Counted from the stretch's first letter, positions 17,389-28,219 are shown. The stretch is DNA of 64,000 nucleotides from Pseudobythopirellula maris (GCF_007859945.1 NZ_SJPQ01000001.1:1302001-1366000), one strand, 5' to 3'. Notes: generated by a model from the sequence alone, not told the origin. Translations and numbers: made by a program.

Positions 17389-19707
17389 ATGACGTCGATG
17401 CGTATTGATCGGTGGAATCAGTGCGTAGCGCGTCTGATCGGCGTCGCCCTGCTCATGGCTATGGCGAGCGCGGCGCCTGTCGGCGCGGCCGAAGACTTGC
17501 CCCCCATTCCCGGCGCCGCGGTGGCCACGGACTCCGTCGACGACTCGGAGCTCGATGAAGGCAGCGACGAAGACAGCGAAGAAGGCGACGACCTCGACAA
17601 GCTTCTCGACATGGACCTCGACCAGCTCAGCCAGGTCAAGGTGACGACGCAGGAGTTCTCGTCTGCCGCGCTCACCGAGGTCCGCACCGAGGAAGGGGGC
17701 CGCTCGGTCTCGCCGGCGGCGATCACGACGATCTCGCGTGAAGACATCTACCGCAGCGGCGCCCGCGGTCTCAACGAACTCTTGGAGATCTACGTGCCGA
17801 ACTTCCAGTGGGTGCTGCACCATTGGGAGCAGAGCCACATCGGCCTGCGTGGCGTGATCAGCGACCGGGAGGATAAGTACCTCCTCTTGGTGAACGGCCG
17901 CATCATGAACGACAAGACCCACTACGGCGCCGCCAGCGAGCGCGAGCTGCCGCAATTGGGCGACATCCATCACATCGACGTGGTCCGCGGCCCCGGCTCG
18001 GCGATCTACGGCCCCGGCGCCGTCTCGATGGTGATCGCCATCTACACCGAGACGGCCGAGACCTTCACCGGCACGCGGTTCCACGCGCGGCAGGGCTTTA
18101 TCGACGAGTACTCCACGCTGGAGCTGACGCACGCGTTCCAGTGGGACTGCGCCGAGGGGGGCATGCTGTTCTACGCCGGCGTCGGATCGCGCGATGGCGC
18201 CGACCAGGACTACGCCCCGCTGGTGTTCGGCACGAGCGACCCGGGCTGGCCGGGCGACGGCGACACTACGGTCGAGTACCAAGACTACATTGCTGAAACC
18301 AACGTCCAGAACGAGATCAACCATTACAACGAGGCGTTCGACAACCTGCTGCCGCTGAAGTTCTTCATCGACTACAAATACGAGGACCTCGAGATCTGGG
18401 CCCGCTACACCCGCGGCGGTGTGCAGTACGCGACCGCCCCCACGGCTGGCCTCTTTTCGCCGGCCGGCTATGGCAACTATGTCACCGAGTTACAGAACAG
18501 CACAGGCACGCAGCAGGCCACACTCCACTCGAAGTACGAGACCGAGATCCACGAGGACCTCAAGTTCATCGCCACGCTCGGTTTCGACCACTCCGAGTTC
18601 GCACGCACCCTGTTTGTCGGGCCCACCGAGTCGTACGCCGAAGAGGAGCTCAACGGCCGGGCGGTGTTTGTCAGCACCCTGGGCGACCATCAGATCGCCT
18701 ACGGCGGCGAGATTTACTACGACTGGTTCGGCCTGGAGTCGCACCTGCTGCCCGTGCCGCCGACCAACGGGCGGCTGGGCGCCGACTTCACGCCGTGGAG
18801 CACGCAAACATACTCCGCGTTGTTCGAGGACCAGTGGCAGATCAACGACGAGTGGACCACCTTCATGGGCGGCCGCTGGGACAAGAACACCTACACCGGG
18901 TGGATGTACTCGCCCAAGGCGGCCGTCGTGTACACGCCCGACGACAAGACCGCCTGGAAGCTGCTCCTGAACCGCTCGCAGCGGATGAACTTCGCCGAGG
19001 AGCTGCGCGCCCAGTGGCTCAGCAACCGCACGGACGGACAGCCGGAGATTCTCAGGAGCTACGAACTGCGACTCGAACGCTCTCCGACCGAGTGCTTCAA
19101 CCACGCGATGTCGATCTTCTACCTCGACCTCGACGCGATCGCCTGGAACGGCGTGACCAACAGCAGCACACTCACCGGCAACCAAACGCAGTACGGCATC
19201 GAGTACGAGACCTACTACAAGCACGGCTGCTGGACCCTCCAGGGCAGCCACTCGTTCTCGAAACTGATCAAGTTCACGCGGTTCGACCCGACCGTGACGC
19301 CGTTCATCACCGCGTCGCCCGACGGCTACGGCAACGACCTGAACAACTGGTCGAACCACATCACCAAGCTGTTCGTGCAGTGCCAGCTGACGCCGAAGCT
19401 CAGCAGCGACACCTCGCTCAGGTACTACTGGGGCTTCGCGGGCGCCAAGGACGTGCAGGACAGGGCGAACGCCGGAGGGGGCGCCTTCGGAGCGACTCGA
19501 CCCGACTGGGACAGGCCCTACCTCGACAGCGTGTTCCTGAACCACGCCCTCAACTACCGAGTCGACCGCAACATCCGCTTGCGGCTCGAGGGCTACAACC
19601 TGCTGGGCATGTTCCAAAACACGCTCAACAAGCGGATCTACGGCGGCGAGGGGAGCTACCGTGTCGACCCGGCGGCCGTGGGCCTGTCGTGCGAGATGAC
19701 GTACTGA
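17389..19707 (+). CDS. TonB-dependent outer-membrane receptor
   Basis: 772 aa. The signal peptide ends near VGAAEDL (residue 31). A very acidic linker of about 35 residues precedes LDKLLDMDLDQLSQVKVTTQ, a typical pre-plug segment of this receptor class. The plug domain shows SPAAITTISREDIYRSGARG, LNELLEIYVPNFQW, the IGLRG and LLLVNGR segments and VVRGPGSAIYGPGAVSMVI. The rest is rich in alternating aromatic beta strands of a 22-strand barrel, ending in LRLEGYNLLGMF and a C-terminal VGLSCEMTY. Substrate unknown. No TonB/ExbB genes are nearby. A CTAG hairpin follows 26 bp after the stop. Confidence 0.9.
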   Translation: MTSMRIDRWNQCVARLIGVALLMAMASAAPVGAAEDLPPIPGAAVATDSVDDSELDEGSDEDSEEGDDLDKLLDMDLDQLSQVKVTTQEFSSAALTEVRTEEGGRSVSPAAITTISREDIYRSGARGLNELLEIYVPNFQWVLHHWEQSHIGLRGVISDREDKYLLLVNGRIMNDKTHYGAASERELPQLGDIHHIDVVRGPGSAIYGPGAVSMVIAIYTETAETFTGTRFHARQGFIDEYSTLELTHAFQWDCAEGGMLFYAGVGSRDGADQDYAPLVFGTSDPGWPGDGDTTVEYQDYIAETNVQNEINHYNEAFDNLLPLKFFIDYKYEDLEIWARYTRGGVQYATAPTAGLFSPAGYGNYVTELQNSTGTQQATLHSKYETEIHEDLKFIATLGFDHSEFARTLFVGPTESYAEEELNGRAVFVSTLGDHQIAYGGEIYYDWFGLESHLLPVPPTNGRLGADFTPWSTQTYSALFEDQWQINDEWTTFMGGRWDKNTYTGWMYSPKAAVVYTPDDKTAWKLLLNRSQRMNFAEELRAQWLSNRTDGQPEILRSYELRLERSPTECFNHAMSIFYLDLDAIAWNGVTNSSTLTGNQTQYGIEYETYYKHGCWTLQGSHSFSKLIKFTRFDPTVTPFITASPDGYGNDLNNWSNHITKLFVQCQLTPKLSSDTSLRYYWGFAGAKDVQDRANAGGGAFGATRPDWDRPYLDSVFLNHALNYRVDRNIRLRLEGYNLLGMFQNTLNKRIYGGEGSYRVDPAAVGLSCEMTY

Positions 19708-19732
19708 GCGCGGCCGCTTGCGCGTGGTTGCT

Positions 19733-19799
19733 AGTTGGTAGTTGCTAGGCGTTAGTTAAAGCGGCTGCCGTAACAACTAGCGCCTAGCGACTACCAACT
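19733..19799. repeat. CTAG-rich hairpin repeat
   Basis: Left arm AGTTGGTAGTTGCTAGGCGT near 19733 pairs with the right arm at 19775-19799 (complement over 25 bp with two mismatches), loop about 15 nt. It shares the GCTAGGCGCTAG core with 5651-5729. It lies between the convergent receptor and topA genes and could act as a bidirectional terminator, although it lacks a T-run. Confidence 0.75.
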
Positions 19800-20011
19800 C
19801 GTCCCGGCTGGCACGGACAGCCGGCCTCGGGTGATCTCGCAATCTAGCAAAGACCTTTCGGCCGATTGTCCGTGTGCGAATCACAGGAGGCGACAGCGGT
19901 TCGAATGCCTCTTGTCGCTACCCGACCCCGCCAAATTGTCGAGCAAGCATCTAATGCAGGCCGGCCCCACACCGCGCCAATCTGTCGGGGCCACCCTTTA
20001 TCGCGATGCGC

Positions 20012-22726
20012 TCATTCTTCTTTCGCCGTCGTGCGTTTCTTCGTCCCCTTGGCCGCCTTCTTCTTGGCGGTGGTCTTCTTTGCCGCCTTTTTCTTAGTGG
20101 TCTTCTTGGCGGCCTTCTTCTTGGTCGTCTTCTTCTTTTTCTTCGACCCTCCCGCCGCGGCGCGGGCCGCCAGCAGATTGAGCGCCTCGTTGAACGTCAG
20201 CTCGTCGGGCGCCTGCCCCTTGGGCAGCGACGCGTTTGTCTCGCCGTCGGTGACGTACGGCCCGTAGCGGCCGTCGAGCATCTGCACCTGCGTGTCGGTG
20301 ACCGGCGACTTCTCCTCGAAGATCTTCAGCGGCGGCTTCGCCTGGCCGCGGCCGCGTTGTTGCTTGGGCTGGTTGAGCAACTCGATCGCCTGTTCGAGCG
20401 TCACGTCGAGCGGCGACACGTCGGCCGGCAGCGATCGGGTCTCCGTGCCGCACTTCACGTACGGCCCGTAGCGGCCGTTGTAGGCGGTGATCGTGTCCTC
20501 GAGCTTGGGGTGGACGCCCAGCTCGCGGGGGATCGAGAGCAGCTTGAGCGCCGTCTCGAAGGTGATGTCCTCGGGCGACATGCCCTTCAGGAGCGAGGCG
20601 TTCTTAGGCTTCTCGTCGTCGTCGGTCTCGCCGCGTTGGATGTACGGGCCGAAGCGGCCGACCTTCAGGTAGACCGGCTTGCCGGTCTCGGGGCACGTTC
20701 CTAGCGGCTCCTCGGCCTTGGCCGCTTGGGCCAGCAGGTCGAGGGCGTACTCGAGCTTCACCTCGTCCGGCGGCAGCTCTTCGGGGAGCGACGCGGTCTT
20801 CTCCCCCTTCTCGACGAACGGCGAGTAGCGGCCTACGCGGACGAACACGTCCTCGCCGTCTTCGGCCGTGCCGACGTGGATACGGCTGATCGAACGGGCG
20901 TCGATCTCGTCGACCTTGTTCTCGAGTTGCTTCTTGAGCCCCGGCTTGCCGTTGCCGAAGTAGAAGTTCTTGAGGTACTCGAGTTGCTGCTGCTCGCCGC
21001 GGCTGATCGCGTCGAGGTCGTCTTCCATCTGGGCGGTGAACTGGTAATCGACCAGGCCGGTGAGGTGATCCTCGAGCAGCTTCACGACGCTGAACGCCAC
21101 CCAAGTGGGCACGAGCGCGCCGCCCTTCTTGAAGACGTAATTGCGGAGCAGGATCGTGTCGATGATCGAGGCGTACGTGCTCGGCCGGCCGATGCCGCGC
21201 TCTTCGAGCGCCTTAGTCAGGGCGGCCTCGCTGAACCGGCTCGGCGCCTGGGTCGTGTGGTCCTTGGCCAACAGGTCGAGGCAGCGGAGCTGCTCACCCA
21301 CTTCGACCGAGGGCAACGACTTCTCTTGGTCGGCCAGCTCGGCCGAGGGGTCGTCGGAGCCCTCCACATAGGCCCGCAGGTAGCCGGGGAAGTCGATCGT
21401 CTTGCCGCTCACGGTGAAGACGCAGCCGCCCCCCTCGATGGTGACCACGATCCGCCGGCCGCGCGAGTCCTGCATCTGGCTGGCGATCGTGCGCTTCCAG
21501 ATCAGGTCGAAGATCTTGAACTCGTCCGAGTTGAGTGAGCTCTGCAGCACGCCCGGCACGGCGAACGGGGTGCCGGCGGGGCGGACCGCCTCGTGAGCCT
21601 CTTGGGCGTTCTTTACCTTGCCGGTGTAGGTGCGCGCTTCGCTGGGGAGATAGTCGTCGCCGTACTCGCTCTTGACCAAGTTGCGCGCTTCCTCGACCGC
21701 CACTTTGGCCAGGTTGGTCGAGTCGGTACGCATGTAAGTGATGTGTCCGTTCTCGTAGAGCGCCTGGGCCACCTGCATCGTCCGCCGGGCGGTGAAGCCG
21801 AGTTTGCGGTTCGCCTCCTGTTGCAGCGTGCTCGTCGTGAACGGGGCGGACGGCTTGGTCGTGTACGGCTTCTCCTCGACGCTCGCGACACGGAACTCGC
21901 CCGAGGCGATGCGGTCGGCGAGCGCCTGAGCGGCCGGGCCGTCCATCAGCAAGAGGGCGTCGTTCTTCAGCTTGCCGGTGTGCTGGTCGAAGTCTTTGCC
22001 GCTGGGCAGCTTCTTGCCGTCGACCGAGACCAGTGTCGTCTCGAGACGCTGCTTCTCGTCGTCCGTTTTGCAGAACGTGCCGATCAGGTCCCACCAGGTG
22101 GCCGAGACGAACTTCATCCGCTCGCGTTCGCGGTCGACGATCATCCGCACGGCGACGCTCTGCACGCGACCGGCCGAGAGCTTGGGACGCACCTTTCGCC
22201 ACAGCAGCGGCGACACCTCGTAGCCGTACAGCCGGTCCAAGATGCGGCGGGTCTCTTGCGCGCGGACCAGGCCGTCGTCGATGTCGCGCGGGTTGGCGAT
22301 CGCCTCTTGGATCGCGTCTTTGGTGATCTCGTGGAACACGAGGCGGTGGACCGGCACCTTGGGCTTGAGCAGCTCGAGCAAGTGCCAGCTGATCGCTTCC
22401 CCTTCGCGGTCTTCGTCCGTCGCGAGGTAGAGCGCGTCGGCCTTCTTGAGCTGGTCTTTGAGCAGCTTGATCTGCTTGCTCTTGCCCGGCGAGGTGACGT
22501 AGATCGGCGTGAAGTTATCGTTGACGTTCACGCCGAGGTTCGACCACGGCTCCTTCTTGTACTTGGCGGGGATCTGCGCGGCGCCTTTCGGCAAGTCACG
22601 CACGTGGCCCACCGAGGCCTCGACCGTGAAGCCGGGGCCCAAGTACTTGCCGATGGTTTTCGCCTTTGCGGGGGATTCGACAATCACGAGTGAGTTGCCG
22701 CCGCCTGCCGCCTTCTTCTTCGCCAT
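20012..22726 (-). CDS. topA: DNA topoisomerase I
   Basis: A type IA topoisomerase that relaxes negative supercoils through a 5'-phosphotyrosine intermediate. 904 aa. The TOPRIM domain starts VIVESPAKAKTIGKYLG and has ATDEDREGEAISWHL. The catalytic tyrosine is Tyr331 in HITYMRTDSTN, and LSAGRVQSVAVRMIV is also typical. Instead of tetra-cysteine zinc fingers the C-terminus carries four topoisomerase I C-terminal repeats, recognisable by GRYSPFV, GRFGPYI, GRYGPYV and GRYGPYV, each followed by a LP-DE-A-LL element. It ends in a 45-residue Lys/Ala/Thr tail reminiscent of histone H1, likely for DNA binding. Confidence 0.97.
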   Translation of the reverse strand: MAKKKAAGGGNSLVIVESPAKAKTIGKYLGPGFTVEASVGHVRDLPKGAAQIPAKYKKEPWSNLGVNVNDNFTPIYVTSPGKSKQIKLLKDQLKKADALYLATDEDREGEAISWHLLELLKPKVPVHRLVFHEITKDAIQEAIANPRDIDDGLVRAQETRRILDRLYGYEVSPLLWRKVRPKLSAGRVQSVAVRMIVDRERERMKFVSATWWDLIGTFCKTDDEKQRLETTLVSVDGKKLPSGKDFDQHTGKLKNDALLLMDGPAAQALADRIASGEFRVASVEEKPYTTKPSAPFTTSTLQQEANRKLGFTARRTMQVAQALYENGHITYMRTDSTNLAKVAVEEARNLVKSEYGDDYLPSEARTYTGKVKNAQEAHEAVRPAGTPFAVPGVLQSSLNSDEFKIFDLIWKRTIASQMQDSRGRRIVVTIEGGGCVFTVSGKTIDFPGYLRAYVEGSDDPSAELADQEKSLPSVEVGEQLRCLDLLAKDHTTQAPSRFSEAALTKALEERGIGRPSTYASIIDTILLRNYVFKKGGALVPTWVAFSVVKLLEDHLTGLVDYQFTAQMEDDLDAISRGEQQQLEYLKNFYFGNGKPGLKKQLENKVDEIDARSISRIHVGTAEDGEDVFVRVGRYSPFVEKGEKTASLPEELPPDEVKLEYALDLLAQAAKAEEPLGTCPETGKPVYLKVGRFGPYIQRGETDDDEKPKNASLLKGMSPEDITFETALKLLSIPRELGVHPKLEDTITAYNGRYGPYVKCGTETRSLPADVSPLDVTLEQAIELLNQPKQQRGRGQAKPPLKIFEEKSPVTDTQVQMLDGRYGPYVTDGETNASLPKGQAPDELTFNEALNLLAARAAAGGSKKKKKTTKKKAAKKTTKKKAAKKTTAKKKAAKGTKKRTTAKEE

Positions 22727-23272
22727 AGCCCGACCGGAGTTTGGTATGTCCGAGTGTAATGAAGAGATAAAGCCCTGGGCTCTTCTTCGCGCATCGTTCG
22801 CTCGGCGCCCGGGAGCGGCAAGCGGTTGGTTTCGCTACTATCAGCGCCTCGCCGTACTTTTCCGCAGTCTCTTCCCGAGGGGTGGCGTCGCACTAACCGT
22901 CCGGGTCGCCCGGTCTCGAACGGCCGCCTCAGGGCCGTTGCGACCGTTCTGACCCGCGGTTGGACTCCTCCCACAGGCTCTGCGGCGGTCGGCCGCAGGC
23001 AGCCCTGGGGAGCATGCCGCTTCCGTCCGCCCACGCCGTGAAGCGGCCCACCGAATCGCTTGGGCTGTCGTCGACACTGCCGACTGGGATTGCATTTACG
23101 TCGATCTGCAATAGAATCGGCGGCCTTCGCGTTCGCTCCGGCCTGCAAACATGGGGTCTTGCCGGAGGTAGTGTCAAGAGCCATCGCCCAAGGCGGTGGG
23201 GGCCGGCACGTGTCTCGTCTCCCCTTGCGATCACCACGCCCGCGGGCGTTTTCCTTACGATTTCCGACCGAT
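22727..23272. other. 546-bp region between divergent topA and the SurA-like gene
   Basis: It must hold promoters for both genes. Apart from the promoter candidate at 23090-23117 I see no defined element. Frames here lack recognisable products. Confidence 0.5.
23090..23117 (+). promoter_or_regulatory. candidate sigma-70-like promoter
   Basis: TTGCAT (23090-23095) and TAGAAT (23112-23117) are separated by 16 bp. The SurA/PpiD-like start codon lies about 155 bp downstream. This is pattern matching only; planctomycete promoters are poorly defined. Confidence 0.3.
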
Positions 23273-25711
23273 ATGGCCACTCCCTTTACCGTTTTCCGCA
23301 AGAACACCGGCCTGATGATGGCCATTTTGTGCGCCTTGCTGATGTTCTCGTTCGTCCTCGCCGACCCCCTGGCGCAGTACGCCGCAGGCGGCCGCGACGG
23401 CGCCGGCCCCGACCGCTCGCTCGAAGTGGTCGCCACCTGGGATGGGGGCAGGGTCACCGAGCGGCAGCTCTCGGAGCTGGTGATGCACCGCCGCATCTTA
23501 GCCTTGTTCCAGCAGCGGGTCCTCCAGATCGGCTACCAGAGCGCGCTCGCCGCGGGGGTCCAAGACCCCCGGCTCACGATCCGCCCGCTCGATCTGCCGG
23601 AAAGCAACGAGCAAGGCGTCGAACGCGACGTGGTCCAAACCAAGGTGTTCGCCGAACGGGCCGCCGAGGCGGGCATGGTGGTGAGCAACGAGATGATCGT
23701 TGATTACCTCCGCGCTTTGGGCTTCAGCCGCGTGAGCAACCAGCAGATGCGCGAAATCCTCTCGGGCATGAACTCTCGCTCGGGCCGCAAGGCGACGATC
23801 GAGTTCGTCTTCGACCTGCTGCGCGAGGCGATGCTCGCCAGAAACTACACCGCGAGCCATCAGTACCAGTTCGAGACCGTGCTCCCCGAGCAGCGGTGGA
23901 CCGACTGGCTCAAGGTGAACAACCGCGTGGCGGTCGAGGCGGCGGGGCTCAAGGCCTCGGACTTCGTCGACCAGGTCGACGAACCGAGCGACTCGGAATT
24001 GGCGGCCTATTTCGAAGAGTATCGCGAACGGGTCCCCCAGCCCGATTTCCTGCGGGAGTATGGGGTCGAGTTGCCCTCCCCGACACCGGCGTTTTGCACA
24101 CCCAAGAGGGTGACGCTGCAGTACGTGAAGGCGGACTTCAATCAATTCGCCGACCGCGTGTCCGACGGAATCACCGACGCTCAAATCGCCGCTTACTACG
24201 AGGAAAACAAAGAGAGCTTCGTCCGAGCCGATCTTGGACTCTTCGGCGAAGCGGGCCTGCTGGACGACACGGACGACGCCCCGAGCGACGCCACTGCCGA
24301 ACAGGAACCGGGCGCTGACGAAGAGACCGTCGACGACGAAATCGCCTCGGAAGAGGAGCCCGCTACCGACTCCGCCACAGAGCAGGCGCCCGAAGAGGAG
24401 CAGGCAACTGAGCCGCAAACTACAGAGCCGCAGAGCGACACCGAAGGCGACACCGCCGACAGCGAGCTCCAGGAAGCAGCCGAGCAAAGCGACACGCCGG
24501 AGACGGAGCAGTCGGGCGCCGTGCGGCGGCGTTCGCCTTTCCGCCTGGTCGCCGCTCAGCTGGAGGACGACGCTGCGCCGAGCGCCGACTCGCCAGCCGG
24601 TTCTGACGGAGACAGCGCGGGTGACAACAACGCCACCGATGAGAGCGACACAGACGAAGACGAAGCCGGCAGCGAATCGGCCTCCGAAGAGCAAGAAGAA
24701 GCGAGCAACAGCTACCAATCGCTCGACGAAGTCCGCGACGAGATCCGCCGCCGGCTCGCCGAGGAACTGGCGATGCAGCGGATGGCCGAGGTGATTTCGG
24801 AACTCTACAACAAGCTCGACACGTCGTACAACGAGTACTTCAGCGCTCAGCTCGACGCTGAGGACGACGGCGTCGAGAAGCCCGAGCCGCCGGCGGAATT
24901 GGCCGACCTGACGGCTGTCGCCAAGGAGCACGGCCTGATCTACGAGACCACCACCCCTCTCTCTGTGCAAGAGCTTCGCGAAACCGAAGTCGGCCGCTCT
25001 GGCGACGCCGACCAGTCGGCGTCGCAGCCCACGCCGCTGTGGCTGGTGATGATGCACCCCGAATTTAACAAGGACATTTTCGAGCCGGTCTCGACGTACG
25101 ACCTGGCAGGCAACCGTTACCTCGTGATGAAGATCGAAGAGACCGAGCGTTCGGTTCCCGAGCTCGAGGACGTGCGCGACGAGGTCGTTCGCGCCTGGAA
25201 GCTCGACAAGGCGGCCGACCTGGCTCTCGCCAAGGCCGAAGAGCTGGCCAAAGAGGCGCAGGACTCGGGCAAGCCGCTCGCCAACTTCTTCGCCGACTCG
25301 GCGGAAGCCCCGGCGGGCGTCGAGGTGGTCGACACCGACCCGTTCAGCTTCCTGACGTTCGGCAACGTGTCGCAGACCACCGGCGAAGCGACACTCCGGC
25401 TGAGCACCCCCGAGCCGCTCGTGGCCGCCGGGCCGGACCTGCTGGAGAAGGTGTTCGACCTGGGCGAGGGCGAGATCGGCGCCGCGCTCAACCACGACCA
25501 TTCGATCGCTTACGTGCTGCGAGTCTCGCAGCGGATGGAGCCGCTCGAGCAGATGCGTTCGTCGTTCCTCGTCGAGGGCGACCGCTGGTTCGGCCTGCCC
25601 GCGACGATCCGCAGTCGCTACCGCGAGGCCCGCATCGCCCTGCTGACCGACCTGCTGGAGAACTCCGGCCTGGAGTGGAACCGCGACCCGGACACGTTCG
25701 ACGAAGGTTGA
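23273..25711 (+). CDS. SurA/PpiD-like membrane-anchored protein with acidic insert
   Basis: 812 aa from the ATG at 23273 (MATPFTVFRKNTGLMM); the frame is open upstream but the membrane anchor marks the start. A single transmembrane helix at residues 13-31 (LMMAILCALLMFSFVLADPL) is followed by helical SurA-N type sequence and a segment DAQIAAYYEENKESFVRADL as in PpiD. Residues about 325-480 are an acidic Glu/Asp/Ser/Thr tract. The C-terminal third repeats chaperone-like helices. A parvulin isomerase core is not obvious. Likely role: periplasmic folding of outer-membrane or secreted proteins (inference). Confidence 0.75.
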   Translation: MATPFTVFRKNTGLMMAILCALLMFSFVLADPLAQYAAGGRDGAGPDRSLEVVATWDGGRVTERQLSELVMHRRILALFQQRVLQIGYQSALAAGVQDPRLTIRPLDLPESNEQGVERDVVQTKVFAERAAEAGMVVSNEMIVDYLRALGFSRVSNQQMREILSGMNSRSGRKATIEFVFDLLREAMLARNYTASHQYQFETVLPEQRWTDWLKVNNRVAVEAAGLKASDFVDQVDEPSDSELAAYFEEYRERVPQPDFLREYGVELPSPTPAFCTPKRVTLQYVKADFNQFADRVSDGITDAQIAAYYEENKESFVRADLGLFGEAGLLDDTDDAPSDATAEQEPGADEETVDDEIASEEEPATDSATEQAPEEEQATEPQTTEPQSDTEGDTADSELQEAAEQSDTPETEQSGAVRRRSPFRLVAAQLEDDAAPSADSPAGSDGDSAGDNNATDESDTDEDEAGSESASEEQEEASNSYQSLDEVRDEIRRRLAEELAMQRMAEVISELYNKLDTSYNEYFSAQLDAEDDGVEKPEPPAELADLTAVAKEHGLIYETTTPLSVQELRETEVGRSGDADQSASQPTPLWLVMMHPEFNKDIFEPVSTYDLAGNRYLVMKIEETERSVPELEDVRDEVVRAWKLDKAADLALAKAEELAKEAQDSGKPLANFFADSAEAPAGVEVVDTDPFSFLTFGNVSQTTGEATLRLSTPEPLVAAGPDLLEKVFDLGEGEIGAALNHDHSIAYVLRVSQRMEPLEQMRSSFLVEGDRWFGLPATIRSRYREARIALLTDLLENSGLEWNRDPDTFDEG

Positions 25712-25753
25712 GCCGTGCAGCGCCAAATCGGTGCAGCGCTGAGCTGGTGCAAC

Positions 25754-25830
25754 TGTGGGAGGCGTCTCCGACGCCGATAACGCGAGGCTAGCTTGAAACT
25801 GCTGGCATATCGTTATCGGCGCCTCCCACA
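25754..25830. repeat. hairpin repeat between convergent genes
   Basis: Left arm 25754-25782 (TGTGGGAGGCGTCTCCGACG and on) pairs with the right arm 25811-25830 (CGTTATCGGCGCCTCCCACA), with a 9-nt bulge in the left arm. It lies in the 147-bp gap between the SurA-like gene and glgB stops and may terminate both. Confidence 0.75.
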
Positions 25831-25858
25831 ATCAACCCGCTTTTATCGGGCCGGGCTC

Positions 25859-28093
25859 CTAACCCCTCTGCGGCTTGAAGACCACGGCGCCCAGCGGCGG
25901 GAGCGTGATCTCGATCGAGTACTCGCGTCCCTGGGCGGGGACCGGCTTGGCCTGCACGCCGCCGCCGTTGCCCACGTCGCTGCCGCCGAAGTAGCTCGAG
26001 TCGCTGTTCGAGATCTCCTCGAACCAGCAGCCCTCCGGCACGCCGATCTTGTAGCCCGCCCGCGGCACGGGGGTGAAATTGAAGACGCTCAGCAGGTAAT
26101 CATCCGATTGCTTGCTGCGCCGCAGGTAGGCGAGCACGCTGTCTTCGTGGTTGTGGCAGTCGACCCACTCGAAGCCGGCCGGATCGAAATCGACCTCGTG
26201 CAGCGCGGGCTGCTCCTGCAGCATGTGGTTGAGGTGGGCCGTGTAGTTTTGTAGGCCCTGGTGGCTCTCCCACTCTAAGAGGTGCCACTGCAGCGACTCG
26301 TCGTGGTTCCACTCGGTCCACTGGCCGAACTCGCAGCCCATGAACGTGAGCTTCTTGCCCGGGTGGGTCCACATGTAGCCGTACAGCAGCCGCAGGTTGG
26401 CGAACTTCTGCCACGTGTCGCCCGGCATCTGGTCGAGCAGCGAGCCCTTGCCGTGCACCACCTCGTCGTGCGAGAAGGGCAGGCAGAAGTTCTCGGTGAA
26501 GGCGTAGATCAGAGAGAACGTCAGCTCGTCGTGGTGGTACTTGCGGTGGATCGGCTCGTGCCGCATGTAGCGGAGCGTGTCGTTCATCCAGCCCATGTTC
26601 CACTTGAGGCTAAACCCGAGCCCGCCCAGGTAGGTCGGCTTCGACACACCGCCCCAGGCCGTCGATTCCTCGGCCACGGTCAGCACGCCGGGGTGCTGGA
26701 GGTGGACCTCCTCGTTGAACTTCTTGAAGAAGTCGATCGCCTCGAGGTTCTCGCGGCCGCCGAAGCGGTTGGGGATCCAGTCGTCCCCCTCGCGGCTGTA
26801 GTCGAGGTAGAGCATCGAAGCCACGGCGTCGACCCGCAGGCCGTCGATGTGGTACTTGTCCAACCAGAACAGCGCGTTGCTGATCAGGAAGTTCTGCACC
26901 TCGGTGCGGCCGTAGTTGAAGATCAGCGTGCCCCAGTCGGGGTGCTCGCCCTGGCGTGGGTCGGCGTGCTCGTACAGGGCCGAGCCGTCGAACCGCCGCA
27001 GGCCGTGGTCGTCTTTCGGGAAGTGGGCCGGCACCCAGTCGATCAGAACGCCCAGGCCCGCCTGGTGCAGCTGATCGATGAAGAACATCAGGTCCTGGGG
27101 GCTTCCGTAGCGGCTCGTGGCGCCGAAGTAGCCAACCGTCTGGTAGCCCCAACTGCCGGTGAAGGGGTGCTCGCTCACCGGCATCAGCTCGACGTGCGTG
27201 TAGCCCATCCGCAGGCAGTACTCGATGACCATCGGCGTGAGCTCGCGGTAGCTGAGCCAACGGTCCGGGTCGGCCGGGTCGCGTTTCCAGCTGCCGAGGT
27301 GCATCTCGTAGATCGACATCGGCGCGTCGAGCGCGTTGCGGTCCTCGCGTTGGGCGGCCCAGTCCGAGTCGCCCCACTCGTACGAGTCGAGGTCCGTGAC
27401 GATGTTCGCCGTCTTGGGCGGCACCTCGGCGGCGAAGCCGTACGGGTCGCACTTCTCCACAACACGGCCGCCGAGCTGCTTGACGGCGAACTTGTACAGC
27501 GTGCCGAGCTTCATGCCGGGGACGAACAACTCCCACACCCCGCTGGGGACGTGCTTCTTCATCGCGTGCGACTTCTGACTCCAAGAGTTGAAGTCGCCGA
27601 TGACGCTCACCCCCTCCGCGTTCGGGGCCCAGACCGCGAAGTTCACGCCCTCCACGCCGTCCACCTCACGCAGGTGGGCGCCGAGCCGGTCGTAGCTCCG
27701 CCAGTGCGAGCCCTCGGCCAGCAGGTGCAGATCGTACTCGGTGAGCAGCGGGTCAAAGGCGTAGGGATCGTGGATCATCTTCTCTTTGCCTTGCTCGTCG
27801 GAGACGCGGAGCTGATAGGGACTGGGGAGCTTGGGTGACATGGGTTCCGCTTCATCATTAACCGGACAGATCGCCTCGTACAGGCCCGCCGGGTGGATCC
27901 GACGCATCGGTCGCGAGCGGCCCTCCGCAGGATCGACCACCCACACCCGCGACGAGCCCGGCAAGAACGCCCGCACCGCCAACGCCCGGCGCCCGTTGTC
28001 CACCACCTCGTGGGGGCCAAGGAGCTCGTAGGGGTTCTCGTGACGGCCCTCGACGACGGCGCCGATGGAATCGAGTAAGGCTTGGCTACGCAC
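25859..28093 (-). CDS. glgB: 1,4-alpha-glucan branching enzyme
   Basis: Forms alpha-1,6 branches in glycogen. 744 aa, GTG start at 28093. The N-terminal carbohydrate-binding modules ([31 protein letters not shown]) precede the GH13 barrel. Its motifs are [22 protein letters not shown] with nucleophile Asp422, [10 protein letters not shown] with the catalytic Glu near 475, and [16 protein letters not shown]. The C-terminal all-beta domain ends [13 protein letters not shown]. All family landmarks are intact. It is preceded by a degenerate RNase H-like gene on the same strand. No other glg gene is in the window. Confidence 0.96.
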   Translation of the reverse strand: MRSQALLDSIGAVVEGRHENPYELLGPHEVVDNGRRALAVRAFLPGSSRVWVVDPAEGRSRPMRRIHPAGLYEAICPVNDEAEPMSPKLPSPYQLRVSDEQGKEKMIHDPYAFDPLLTEYDLHLLAEGSHWRSYDRLGAHLREVDGVEGVNFAVWAPNAEGVSVIGDFNSWSQKSHAMKKHVPSGVWELFVPGMKLGTLYKFAVKQLGGRVVEKCDPYGFAAEVPPKTANIVTDLDSYEWGDSDWAAQREDRNALDAPMSIYEMHLGSWKRDPADPDRWLSYRELTPMVIEYCLRMGYTHVELMPVSEHPFTGSWGYQTVGYFGATSRYGSPQDLMFFIDQLHQAGLGVLIDWVPAHFPKDDHGLRRFDGSALYEHADPRQGEHPDWGTLIFNYGRTEVQNFLISNALFWLDKYHIDGLRVDAVASMLYLDYSREGDDWIPNRFGGRENLEAIDFFKKFNEEVHLQHPGVLTVAEESTAWGGVSKPTYLGGLGFSLKWNMGWMNDTLRYMRHEPIHRKYHHDELTFSLIYAFTENFCLPFSHDEVVHGKGSLLDQMPGDTWQKFANLRLLYGYMWTHPGKKLTFMGCEFGQWTEWNHDESLQWHLLEWESHQGLQNYTAHLNHMLQEQPALHEVDFDPAGFEWVDCHNHEDSVLAYLRRSKQSDDYLLSVFNFTPVPRAGYKIGVPEGCWFEEISNSDSSYFGGSDVGNGGGVQAKPVPAQGREYSIEITLPPLGAVVFKPQRG

Positions 28094-28219
28094 GGGATGG
28101 CTCTTCTAAGCTGGGGTCAGGTCGTTGGGTGGATGTTGTTCGCGGGCGGGCCGCGGGTTGTTCGTCGGCTGGGCGCCGGCGGGCCAGGCTGGTCGGCGGC
28201 CGTTCAGCCGGAGATCGCT

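Noticed and set aside
23498-25831. 777-aa minus-strand ORF opposite the SurA-like gene
   Set aside because: No family motif, and the plus-strand gene has a membrane anchor and domain order; this is a GC-rich shadow.
26282-27838. 518-aa plus-strand ORF opposite glgB
   Set aside because: Shadow of a fully motif-supported branching enzyme.
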